From positions 1,426,001 to 1,490,000 of the forward strand of contig JAQJZZ010000014.1 in NCBI GenBank assembly GCA_030077755.1: a DNA stretch of 64,000 nucleotides, given 5' to 3'. The position numbers and the translations under genes were made by a program. The notes under the pieces are model-generated. The model worked only from the letters and a program-made list of their open reading frames with translations. It searched no databases and was not told the origin of the DNA. This DNA is from Filosporella fistucella (Eukaryota > Ascomycota > Leotiomycetes > Helotiales). This document shows positions 46,632-57,043 of this stretch, piece after piece. Within the stretch, counting starts at the first letter, position 1. Every line of letters begins with the position of its first letter.

Positions 46632-48571
46632 TTACTCGTCATCAGCACGGAGGGTAGGATAGAGGCTTTGTGGCTCTGATGACTCCTTCTCCTGCTTGAG
46701 CTCGGTGCCGCCCATGGAAACGTCGTCATCCTCATAATCCTTGCGTTCAAGGCGGTCGCTAATGAGTTTACGAAGAGCCTCGACGACACGAATATTCTCA
46801 ATCCAAGCTTCCTCGGCACGGTCACGAGCACTATCTCCACTCTCAGATTGTCCACCTGGAGAGCTAACACCGGAGAGAGCAGGATCGATGTTGCTGCCAG
46901 ATGGTACGGTAGGAGTGCTCATCTTTGGTGATGGGGTTGGTGAATCATCAGATGAGTCCATCATGTCAACACTGCGGGGTGGGTTGGCACTGCGTTGAAG
47001 CATACCACCAGAGTAGCGGCGGCGTGGGTCGCTGTCAAAGTTTGTACCAAGGGTAGATGTTGGGGCGGTGGTGGAGTGTGGTGAGTATCCGAGAGACACG
47101 GCTGGAAGAGTCGGGTAGGAAGCTGCTGCCGTGGAGCTATGTCTGGAGGTTGGCGACATGCCATGGGAAGAAACCGGCGAGTGTCCAGAAGTGTAAGACA
47201 CGGAGCTTGAAGGAGGAGTCAAAGCTGGTGTGCCAGAAGCATTCGATTGAGTGGAGTGAGTTGCCATCATTGGAGCGGTCACATGGGATGAGGAAACGTG
47301 ATGATTCATGTGACTGAGGCCATGGATAGCGGTTTGTGGTGGAGAATGGCTCTGGCGGAAATTGACGGCGGAGTGTGTATAGTGCGCACCTGGTTGCTGA
47401 ATGCCAGCTGCTGCGGCGGCGTTGGAGTTCTCATACACCGTGGATTGCATTTGCTCGAGGAATTGATCGATGTTCATCAGATCATTCTTGGTGCGAAGAT
47501 TTGGCAATGGCAAGGCATATTGATGCTGGGGCATTGGTCCACTGTGATGTCCTCCATGGTGGTCAACAGAAACCAAAGATGGTCCAGCGTGCATGTACTC
47601 AATTCCGCCTCCGTGGATTGGAAGACCTTGAAGAGCCATCAGACGCTGTCCGACTTGAGCGTAAGAAGTGGGATCAATCTGACGACGCTTGACATCTCCA
47701 AAGAAATCGTTCAAAGTGTCGTAGGTGCGTTTTCTGTTATCGTATGCGGCATGCTGGCCAATATCGCCTCCGTGGCTGACTGGGTAGTATACCGGGCCAT
47801 AGGAAGTTGGCTGTTGGGGAGCGTAGTAGCCATTGTGTGTGGAATGGTGAGCGCCGTAGCTCTGGGAACCCGGGTGCATCTGGGCGCTGTGATCATAGTA
47901 TCCACCCGCGGTAGCTGCCAAATTTTGCAGGTCAGCAATCACTAACTCCTACGTCAGATGTGGGTATGTTGGGGAAACAACCATTGATGTTGTCTTACGT
48001 ACCTTTACCACCCTGCCTATATCCGGATGCTTGGCCTGGATGGCCATGCTGCTCAGGGGAACGGAGAAGAACTGAGTCGTCGGCATGTGTCTGGAAGCAA
48101 TTAGTTGATTGTTTCTGGAGTGATGATTCTTTGAATATTTTATTTACCTTGACATGTTTTTTCAAATCTTGCGGGCGTTTGAAGGCCTTGCCACAGAAGT
48201 CACACTTGTGTGGTTTCAATGGAACATGGACTCGAATATGGGAGGTGATGTGGTCACGCTTCACCGTGGTGGTACGGCATTGGTTCCAGCCACACGTGAG
48301 GTTCAAGTTGTTAGTGCTCTTGCGACCAACGTGTTTCTCACAGATGTGTTCCTTTTATCAAAGATTAGTCTGATGTCTTTGAACAGTCTTGCAGGTGTGT
48401 CAGGTATAAACTTACAAAGAGCGCCTCTGCGGAGGTACATCTCTCAGAGCATTTGTCCCATTGACAAGATAAATTGTCATCAGCACTGATAGCCGGTCTG
48501 GGAGCCTCAGTGGTAGTAGTGGGAGCTGCTGCGGCAGCGTCTTGCTGCGGTTCTTGAGCCGGGGCAGACAT
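46632..48571 (-). CDS. pacC: pH-response transcription factor PacC/RIM101
   Basis: Zinc-finger regulator that activates alkaline-expressed genes after proteolytic activation by the Pal/Rim pathway. Exons 48571-48416, 48351-48148, 48090-48003 and 47941-46632 encode 585 residues. Three C2H2 fingers lie in order: [19 protein letters not shown] (first intron inside), [20 protein letters not shown] and [21 protein letters not shown]. They recognise 5'-GCCARG. A basic region, [20 protein letters not shown], follows as probable nuclear localisation signal. The conserved [13 protein letters not shown] element associated with the signalling protease site is at about residue 410. The C-terminal region ends in an acidic [17 protein letters not shown] segment. 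Gly/His/Gln/Tyr-rich linkers are typical of filamentous ascomycetes. The upstream region carries a cluster of candidate PacC sites. Confidence 0.95.
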
Positions 48572-48869
48572 GATTGAATGCGAATGTGGAAGGAATAGGT
48601 AGTGGGGCAGAAACCGTGGTAGCAGCCAATGAACGGATGCCGGTTGTGAGAGGTTCACCACTAAGCTACTTAGATGGTGTGGGACTGATGTTTGACTTTG
48701 GCTTCTCGACTTTTGATTTTGCTGTCCAGAAGCTTTTTCGTGGAAATGGTGACGGACGGGAAACAGCTCAAAAACAACAGATCTGTTTGCTCAAGAGTCA
48801 GACTTGGTCAACGGGGAAAGTGCGAGATCAAGGACTTACTTGTACCTCAGACGTGGGCGGAACTGATTT

Positions 48870-49250
48870 CTTGGCACCATTAACTCCACTGGTAGCGTCT
48901 TGGCAATTCTCTTGGCAGAGAAAGCGTGTCTTGGCAGAGAGGCAGAGTCGTGAACATAGGAAAAGGCGAGGTGGTGGGGATCAGGCGAGTCAACAAGTCT
49001 GTTGAGAGAAGTGGGGCTAGGGTCGTCACAGCGATGTGGGAATGGTCCGCCGGAAGATTCTGCCCCAGTCAGACATATTTTAGGAAAGTAGGGGGTGTAG
49101 ATAGTGACTCGCGAGATTGCCAAGCCTCGGCGCCAACACAGCCCCTTCTGGATTTGGACTGTGTGGTATTGCCCTTGATGATTGGAAGGTCGGAATTTCT
49201 GGGCCCCAAGAAATGCGCTCCTCCGTCGGCCAAGCACGGGGTCTCTTGGC
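48870..49250. promoter_or_regulatory. Cluster of candidate PacC binding sites upstream of pacC
   Basis: Seven copies of the PacC core hexamer GCCAAG on either strand: CTTGGC at 48870, 48899, 48911, 48930 and 49245, and GCCAAG at 49119 and 49229. Three lie within 37 bases (48899-48935). The nearest is about 300 bases upstream of the pacC start codon. The known recognition sequence is 5'-GCCARG, so the arrangement suggests autoregulation of pacC. Binding is inferred from sequence alone. Confidence 0.65.
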
Positions 49251-49340
49251 TGCTGCCCTTCTCATCCCGAACGTGCAACAGCGTGTGCCAGATGTGGGAG
49301 GTGGGAGCTGGGAGGTGGGAGTTGGAAGGTGTGGGTGAGC

Positions 49341-49360
49341 GAGGTGAGGTGAGGTGAGGT
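49341..49360 (+). repeat. (GAGGT)n pentanucleotide repeat
   Basis: Four tandem copies of GAGGT. Simple repeat in the pacC upstream region. Confidence 0.8.
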
Positions 49361-49395
49361 GGGTTCTCAGTTTCTGTCCTCCTTCTGTCCTCCTG

Positions 49396-49420
49396 TCTTG
49401 TCTTGTCTTGTCTTGTCTTG
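49396..49420 (+). repeat. (TCTTG)n pentanucleotide repeat
   Basis: Five tandem copies of TCTTG, followed by one diverged copy. Simple repeat in the pacC upstream region. Confidence 0.85.
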
Positions 49421-49555
49421 TCCTGCTTATTATTATTGTCGTTCAGTGCTACTATGTAGATGCTGCCGAGTGACTTACTGATCTGGTATGAGGGAGGGGA
49501 AGTGGGAGGGGAGGGGCAATATTCATGAACGGAGACAGGGAGCCGGCCATACCAT

Positions 49556-49575
49556 ATCACATCACATCACATCAC
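49556..49575 (+). repeat. (ATCAC)n pentanucleotide repeat
   Basis: Four tandem copies of ATCAC. Third distinct pentamer repeat within 240 bases. Confidence 0.8.
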
Positions 49576-51774
49576 AATGGAAAGTATCATATCACGATTA
49601 TACAAAATGAAGACATCGAGGAGGATGCGGAGGAAATGGAGGGCAAGATCACGAGAATGGCAGCAGATCAGATGGGACATTTTGCAGATTAAGTGCAATA
49701 TAGCTGGGTTGGACCACTGCAGGCAACAAAGCCACATATGTTGAAGATAGATGGGACAAGTCCAGTGCTACTACCGATGCACATCATAACCGTAATCATA
49801 ACTATAACTATATGACAGGATGACCAGCAGCACAGACGGCTCACTCACTCACTTATGTTAAGGGGTCGAGGGGGTGCATTCTGGAGTCCCAACTTAAGGT
49901 ATTTAGTCTATTACAGTATTCAACGTGCTACTAGTAAGGCACACGCAATTTATGGAAGCAATTTAAGATACTTGTACTTGTACTTGTCCAGTACTCTTGT
50001 GTGTAATTCTGTACTTTTATGATTATCACATACTTAGACAAGACTGCAGCTGCTTGCTCTCGATCTTCATTCCTTGCATTTCCGGCCAATGCCACAATTT
50101 GATTTTCTTTGGGCTCACTCGCTCACAGATTACACATTCAATTATTTTCACTCTACTCGGATACAAAGCCCGCAAAATATTAACTTCTCTGGTCCATTGT
50201 TTTGCCCTACGCACCCATGATTTCGTTCGGTTGGCTATTCTCAAAGTAAAGCGGTTACCCTGAGGACTCGCACATAGGAACTGGCGACAAACGTCGGTTA
50301 AAGACAAAAACACATTCTCCAGCTGGGCGTCGCGGCAAGCACCACTCCATACTTGTTTCTACAGTCATTAATCCCTCATTTTCAAACTAGTCGCGAGTGA
50401 CGACAAGTCAGGTACAAACTCTATTCGGAGAATTTGTAGGAGACACGATATTTTTGGTATCTATCACTAGAACAAGTCCATTCTCACTCAAAGAAAGTAT
50501 CAGATCTACCCACAGAAGGGGCCCTCCTCCTCCCTTCCCCTTCAACTCTGAACCGACCTCCTCTATCCAGACCTTCCAAGACTTTCCGATCACTCGATGC
50601 ACGATTACGACGCCAAATGACTTGCCCAGCCCTTGGCTTCCCACCCTCCTCCGCTCCAAGAAATTCCTCCTCTCTCCTCTCGGTGCCGCCGACGTATTTC
50701 TTGGAACACACCTGTCGAGCCCAATCAGACATATTTCCTATTGATGCGGTGGAAAGCCAAGCAGAAGTGAGCTTGTTTCGACGGGCACCAGACCATCTTT
50801 CCTCTTCTCCGGGACGAGCTTCGAATTTGCCGACATACCATCACTCGTCATTATTCCAACTTCTAACGAACCCTTTCTACCTACTATATTGAGCAATTAT
50901 TGCGGCCCTTTGCCCAAGTGCCCGGGTCAATCCAATGAATATTGAGGATGGTGGGAATAGATTCGTGATTGGTCCTGGCATGACCTCCAGATTGCGCGTT
51001 TTGGGCTCTTCCTTTTCCTGTGGCTCGTCAATGCGACTCCAAACCCAGTTTTGAAACAAGCAGCAGACTACCACCTTTGCAAAACGCTGGGAACGGCAGA
51101 TTTGAACCGAGCAGGTATGAATTTCGATTTCAACAAACTACAGTCGCATGAAGTCATGCCCAGAGTATGCCCAGTGTACTACAGATTGTGTGCGAGGTGC
51201 AAATAGTATCCATTTAAGTAGCTCCAGCGAAATTTGTGGAACATTGACCTGCGAGCCAGAGTACTATGCGTGCTTTCAACAGCTTTGTATATTGTAGCTA
51301 CACCTAGACAAGATCCATGTAAGAAGGACATTCTGCTTGAAAAACTCTACCCTTCTATAGTACGTCCATGCTATTTGTTGTTGATTGACAGGACAATCTC
51401 ATGGAGGTCACTCTTTGTGGTCAGTCGGGCATTTTTTACTGTGCAAGGGGTGTTAATTGCTGTGTTCTCATCATCCCCTATTCTCGCTTCGCCACTTTTT
51501 TTGACTCATCTAAGACTTTCTCCAAGGCTGAGCTGCGATGAAGCACTCGCTCCTTCCAATTGTTCGATCATCGGTCAGTGACTCAATATTTTCGACTAGT
51601 ATTAGAAATTTTTCATACCTTGAGTTTCCTATTTCACTTACTATTCACTTCACGTTGCATACTTACAGTTCTATCATTCGAATTGGTATTTTTCAAATAC
51701 CTTCTCCCGCTGCCCGATTGGTAATATATCGGACTCACTTCGCTTTCACACTCCCGCAAGTCATCGATTCAATA

Positions 51775-53635
51775 ATGGCGACCCTACCTCGCTTTTCTAT
51801 GCCTCCCCCTACCGCGACAGATGTGGAGAGACTGCAATCAAAGTATCATATGCCCCCACAGCTCTGGTGGGCACGAGCAGATGTATCATTCACAGATCTG
51901 TGCAACGTCCTAGAGCGACAGCTCTCAGAAGAGATAGAGTATCTCCCATTGGAGAATAACAGTGCTCGAAGGGCCAACGCCAGCTCCTATCCAGTAGTCA
52001 GACTAGTTAAGGCGAGCACCCATCTGCTACAGTTAAGTGCTTTGAATGAGACGCTTCGATGTGTAGCATTTGGCACAATAAACATCCAACGATATCATCA
52101 AATATTTTGGGAAGAGATAGCGAACCTTCAAAGATTGAAGGGTCATGAATCCGTTGCTGTCTTTTCAGACCAGAACAATAACAACTCGGTGACGTTCAAT
52201 TTTCGTTATGGTAGGCGATGAATGAGATAAGATATAATTTACAAAATTCTGACAATATTCAGGAGAGCACAATTTTGAAATAGTGTACATTCGATGGGAT
52301 GCAATTCGCACGTAAGTTTCCTGATGTAGATTGTTCTTGGACGTTGACCATACCCAAGGACACCCAATATAATGGAGGTTGAACTACCACCTTCCCTAGA
52401 GAGCTCAGTGGTCTCTATACTTTCAAAATCACAGCAAGATTGCAAACTTAGCACAATCTTTGCTACAGAAAAGGCACGGTTTGCTTATTATTACGTGCGT
52501 GCTTGGGCGGTCAATCGAGGAATATACCGAGAAGAGAATGTTGAGAAAGCAGCTGTATTGCACTCTGCTGATCTTGTTCGGCTTCTAGCCGTTTCAAACC
52601 CCGAAACATTGACAATTTCGAGTATCCTGTCGTCATTTTTCAGGAACCTGTCTAAAGACCCAAAATTTTCAGACTGGTTCGGCGGAAAGGACGCTTTCAG
52701 GACGGAGATTGAAGCAAAGAATTGGCTTGATCTCCTTGAGAATGTACGGCTTCAGCCCCTTCGTACCAAAGTAGGATTACCACACTATCTCAAAATCGGA
52801 TTGACATATGGTGGCTCTGGTATGAAATGTGGCCAGGCTATTGCGGCCATTGATCAGAGCATACCAAAGCTTCTAAAACGTATGCATTTGACGCCTTAAT
52901 TGAAACTTTGAAAACTAATTTGTAATAGGGCTTTCGGATAGTCTTTCCGGTGGCTCTGCGATACGACTGTTGCCAGTCCGCTTAGTAGAAGACGAATCCT
53001 CAAATTCCGAGGTATATGAAGCATTTATCATCATCGGATTAGACTTCGCGAATGAAGATGTCGATCTACCTCGAGCTGAAGCGGCCACAGCGCAATGGGC
53101 CGATCGTGTGCTTCAAATGAATAATGGGGGTATCAGTTCTGGGTTTTATCTTTATACAGTGTGTGTAAAGGCTTCTGAGTCTGAAGAGGTCCTGGTGCCT
53201 TGCCATCGACGGTGGCCAAGTTCAACAATCAAATCACCGCTTGGCCAAGGACAAGTTGGCCACGAAGAAACACCAGGGAGGGCACGCCACCCAAAGAATT
53301 CAAAGAAGCATGATGTCTCCCAGGAACCAAATCCTGAAAACTTGCCAACCCGGTCCCTCCGTACGGCAGGCGATATTTTGAGTCGTCTCGAACATGATGC
53401 AAAGCTCAATATCGACGAGTATAGGATAGGCTATAAGGACAGATTCACAGACATTATTCAAGAGATCCCAGCAGCTAGCTGGATCAAAGAATCCACCCAT
53501 GATGAGTACATACCCCAGACGCGGATTCAATACTTCCGGAGATACTTCGAGAATGGCCGATTTGAGGTGATTTGGGATAGAGAAACTAAAACGGACAAAC
53601 TATTCTTCAGTGGGAATTCTGGTATATCAAATTAG
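51775..53635 (+). CDS. MJ1316-domain protein with PAP-like nucleotidyltransferase region
   Basis: Exons 51775-52210, 52263-52311, 52359-52879 and 52929-53635 total 1713 bases, or 570 residues. The C-terminal 85 residues (RTAGDILSRLEHDAKLNIDE, YRIGYKDRF, FIPQ-like YIPQTRIQYFRRYF, VIWDRETKTDKLFFSG) match the MJ1316/DUF504 domain proposed to recognise RNA cyclic-phosphate or processed ends. The preceding part has features of a poly(A)-polymerase-like nucleotidyltransferase: LRCVAFGTINIQRYHQIFWE, FEIVYIRWD and the helical YYYVRAWAVNRGIY. A clear GS...DxD catalytic signature is not visible, so the transferase part may be inactive. Related fungal proteins combine these modules; a role in RNA repair or end processing is inferred. 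No signal peptide. The upstream ORF extension to 51538 is probably leader. Confidence 0.72.
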
Positions 53636-54065
53636 CCGAGGTTCCTCTAATAGAGAGAAACATCTTCCTTGTTTGAATCAACAATACTTTTGACCTCCAC
53701 ATTGAGATCTAGATTTGCCCCATCTTGATCTTCTCCTCTCAATGCATAACTTGCACCTGAGTCACACAGTTGAGGGACAACCATTCCAAATGAAAGAGCG
53801 AATTGAAAGTATACTTTGCACAAACTAGATTATGGAACATTCATAATAAAACCAATAATGAATTTGGCATCTCCTGGGCCAAGACGATTCCACTAGTGAA
53901 GAGGAAAGCAGGTCGTAAAATTCGCGATTAAATCGGCTAAGGACCCGGCATCTCTAACCCCACTAAGACTACCCCTCTATACCTCATCGTCATACAATTG
54001 ACTCTGTACTAAAACGAAATCCTTTCCGCAAATAAAAGTGCATTGTGCATCATAAAAAGATCAAA
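53636..54065. other. Intergenic
   Basis: 3' region of the MJ1316-domain gene and promoter of the following small gene. Nothing else seen. Confidence 0.5.
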
Positions 54066-54778
54066 ATGGCTACTCATTCTTACAAAGCTGATTTTCCTGT
54101 GGATGTCAGGATAGACGAGGGTATCAAGCAGTTCTTTGAAGAGTTTTATAAGATTAGTGACACCCCGGATGCCCATGATAAGTATGCGGATAGTTTTACC
54201 AAAGACGCAGTGTTGGTTATGGCTAGTAAGAGGGGAGTGGGTAGAGATGGTGAGCCTTTCTTTGTTTTCTGAATTTTTGAAAGGTTGCTTCCTCATGGCT
54301 GTTTACATTCTCCTTTTCGGGTGATGTATATTTGGATATTTAAAATCACTTTGGGTTGAGGTTGTTTAATGAAACGAATCAACTAATTCGGAACAGAGAT
54401 CCTCGCTATAAGGAAAGGGATGTGGGTAGCTGTAAAGTCTCGTCTGCATACACCGATTAAGATTTTCCCTTTTGGAGACGGAGCAGAGGAAGTCATGCTT
54501 TACGGTACTGTAGCATATACATTGAAGGATGAGAGAAAAGCAAATGTTCGTTGTTTTATTTCAGTTTTTGTCATTCAGATATCTTCCAAGGTAGCAGAGA
54601 AAATGTTTCACTGCTAACGGAATAGGTGGATTGGGCTGCAAGGGCTAGTATGGTGAAGGATGGGACTTTGTGGAAGATGAAAGAGTATCAAGTGTATTTG
54701 GTAAGTGCATTTGGACTTGATGACCTGATAATCTACTGATTGAGTCAGGACACTGCTGCTATGCAAAATGCAAAGTAG
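54066..54778 (+). CDS. Small SnoaL/NTF2-like fungal protein
   Basis: Exons 54066-54249, 54397-54545, 54626-54700 and 54749-54778 encode 145 residues. The order matches a fungal SnoaL/NTF2-like fold protein: a first helix (RIDEGIKQFFEEFYKISDT, then HDKYADSFTKDAVLVMA), a middle RKGMWVAVKSRLHTPIKIFP, strand YGTVAYTL and a last strand WKMKEYQVYLD. Such proteins often bind small hydrophobic ligands or act as isomerase-like enzymes, but no catalytic residue set can be assigned. All joins are in frame. The second intron begins with the unusual donor GTTCGT. No neighbouring pathway genes explain it. Confidence 0.78.
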
Positions 54779-55205
54779 GCGGCTCTGAAGAAATGTACAA
54801 TTGAAGCAGGGCAACGTAGTGAAAGTATTTGGGAGATTCAAGCTGCAAAAGATGTTATTTTCACAAAATCCATAAGCGGAGAAAAAAATTGCAGGTTGAA
54901 AGTCCGACAATATCAAAATGATTGCAAAATTAATAAATGGTCAAGCTGAATTTGACTTGCCCCTCATTGCTGTTGTGTGAGAAACTCATTTATTGTCGGT
55001 TTTCTGCTCACTTCTTGGCCTGTCGCTCCACAGACATCGCCAGTTCCACAGGTCGATAACTGAGGATACATATCTTCATAAAGTGTTCAGTTTGTACAAG
55101 GCGTAAATCAGCTTGGTGTATTCAGCATTCAATGCAACCCCGACCCAACGCCTTTTAAAATTCCCCAACGCCAATGGTCCCAATCATCACATGAGAAACA
55201 CTCTC
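54779..55205. other. Convergent intergenic region
   Basis: Lies between the 3' ends of the SnoaL-like gene (+) and RLP24 (-). No feature recognised. Confidence 0.5.
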
Positions 55206-55905
55206 TCAGTCCATATCCATTCCATCCTCCTCAATACCCCCATCGACCAAAACCTTCCTGCGCTGCTGCATCTTGCCAAAGACTTTGCTTTTCTCTCTTT
55301 CCAAAGGTCTCTCCTCCATCTCCATCTTTCCACTATCTTCCAAGGCCTTCCTCTCACTAGCACGCATCTTTGGCAACAGATGCTCGTTCTCAGCAACCAA
55401 TTTCCGATTCGCAGCCTTCTCGCGCTCTTTGTTACCAGCCATCCGCTTCTTGTAGAACACCCTCTCACGCTTGGCACGGATCTCATCAACACGCTTCATA
55501 GCCTTGAGTGTCTTATCGACCAGATCACGGTTGTATCGTACAGGAACGTTGCGGCGAGCGGCGAAGGTGAGTGTGCTATCGACGACCATTTCCTTGCCTG
55601 CAGACTTGCGGAAAGCTTTTGTCCATTTGAGTTTGCGGGGGTTACGCTTCATCTTGAACTAAAGGAAATCAGTATTTTGATTAAAGGAATAAAGTTACAG
55701 CCCATACGTTCTTGTGGCATTTGCTTCGGCAGAAACGAAAGAGTCTGGCATCGTTGCGCACGAATGTGATGCCTTTCTATGGATTGGTTAGCATTCAATT
55801 CCTTGAATAGTCTGAAAAGCCTGTAAGATGATAATCTGAATGTTAGATAAGACTTACTGAGGGGTAGCATGGTTGCGAACAGAAATAACAAGTCTCAATC
55901 CTCAT
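55206..55905 (-). CDS. RLP24: Ribosome biogenesis protein RLP24
   Basis: Paralogue of ribosomal protein eL24 that occupies its site on pre-60S particles and recruits the AAA-ATPase Drg1 in the cytoplasm. Exons 55905-55858, 55776-55708 and 55658-55206 encode 189 residues, close to the yeast length of 199. The zinc-binding start [20 protein letters not shown], with [14 protein letters not shown], provides the CxxC...CxxxC set. [13 protein letters not shown] and [20 protein letters not shown] follow, the latter characteristic of RLP24 rather than eL24. The C-terminus is charged and ends EEDGMDMD. Divergent from TIM14, with 276 bases between start codons. Confidence 0.95.
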
Positions 55906-56181
55906 CTTGACGTGGCTGGTGCAAGATGTTGTTGGTGGGTTGCTTTCTCTGCGATAACTTTTTGAAGCTCAAATCAGAAATTTTGGTGCTCGCTACGGGG
56001 CGATAATGAATTGCGCCTTACCCGATCGGTCGATAATCTGGTCCGAGCATCTTCAAATTTATCTCGATGTGCTTGAACTACCGCAAAAGCGAACAGCCCT
56101 CTTATTTTCAGATCTGCACAGGAAGATATCACAAAAACTCTTTCATATCAGCCTATTGCTTTGATAAACTACAGAGAAAGT

Positions 56182-56597
56182 ATGGCTTCAGTATTGGCAG
56201 TTGGAGTCGGCGTTGCCGCTGCTGCGTTCCTTGTACGTCTCCCGATCTCAGTCAGATTCTCTCTAATAACAATAAAGGGACGAGCAGGATTAGTCGCACT
56301 GAGACGATCAAGAGGAGAAGCAGTCGGTGCATTGGGAAAAGCATTTTATAAAGGTGGATTCGAGCCGAAAATGAATCGCAGAGAAGCCGCTCTTATTCTC
56401 CAACTCAGGTACGCCACTCCATCTACCTCAAGAGACATTTGCTTAAAGTAAGGTATAGCGAGCGCCAGCTCACCAAGGAGCGCATACGAAAGAATCACCG
56501 TACACTCATGATGTTAAACCATCCTGACCGAGGCGGCAGCCCTTACCTAGCAACTAAGGTCAACGAAGCGAAAGAGTTCCTCGAAAAGAATTCTTGA
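56182..56597 (+). CDS. TIM14: Mitochondrial import motor J-protein TIM14/PAM18
   Basis: Inner-membrane J-domain protein that stimulates mitochondrial Hsp70 in the presequence import motor. Exons 56182-56232, 56278-56408 and 56459-56597 give 106 residues. The membrane segment [20 protein letters not shown] is formed by removing a 45-base intron; reading through it would insert 15 residues before [50 protein letters not shown] and the HPD motif in [20 protein letters not shown] follow. Order, length and the intact HPD tripeptide are typical. Confidence 0.94.
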
Positions 56598-57043
56598 TGT
56601 ATATCACGGAGAGATAAAGAAGGCAGGATTTTGTACAACAACTGTATTTTGAAGCATCAGCATAAGCGTTGGCGTTCATGGGATTGGGTTGTACTGCTAT
56701 TAGAAGCATATCTCTTCTCTGAAAGATTGAATTCAATATGATGAAGCGGCGGGGCACAGGATCAAGAGAAGCCAGCTCATTTCAAAGTTTAAGATTGTGT
56801 TCTATGCTTTCTATGCACTGGTCATGCAAATGATAAGGAATGCTCAGAAAAAGCCTTTCTGCCCGTTGTCCTCAGTCGTCGTCGAGACCAAACCACATGT
56901 AAATCAATGCGAATGTACAGACTAACCTCAACAGACTATGCCGCAGGTAAGATCCTCCATCAGCCTGGTCAATGAATGGTAGTTCCCATTTTTAATGGTG
57001 TGGAATTTGTCAAGTCTTTCCCTCAGGCAATTTCCTTTGTATC
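56598..57043. other. Convergent intergenic region
   Basis: Lies between the 3' ends of TIM14 (+) and the Gfd2-like gene (-). No feature recognised. Confidence 0.5.

Larger units (their letters stand above)
48572..51774. other. Long divergent intergenic region pacC / MJ1316 gene
   Basis: 3.2 kb between divergent start codons. The first 700 bases next to pacC contain clustered GCCAAG/CTTGGC hexamers. Pentanucleotide microsatellites follow at 49340-49580. No supported gene is present; ORFs at 48574-49560 overlap on both strands with no family resemblance. Confidence 0.55.

Noticed and set aside
47298..47945. 215-codon plus-strand ORF antisense to pacC
   Set aside because: Shadow frame of pacC, which has three intact zinc fingers and consistent splicing.
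48574..49560. Several overlapping ORFs upstream of pacC on both strands
   Set aside because: Mutually overlapping, low-complexity, with repeats read as protein; better explained as promoter and leader sequence.
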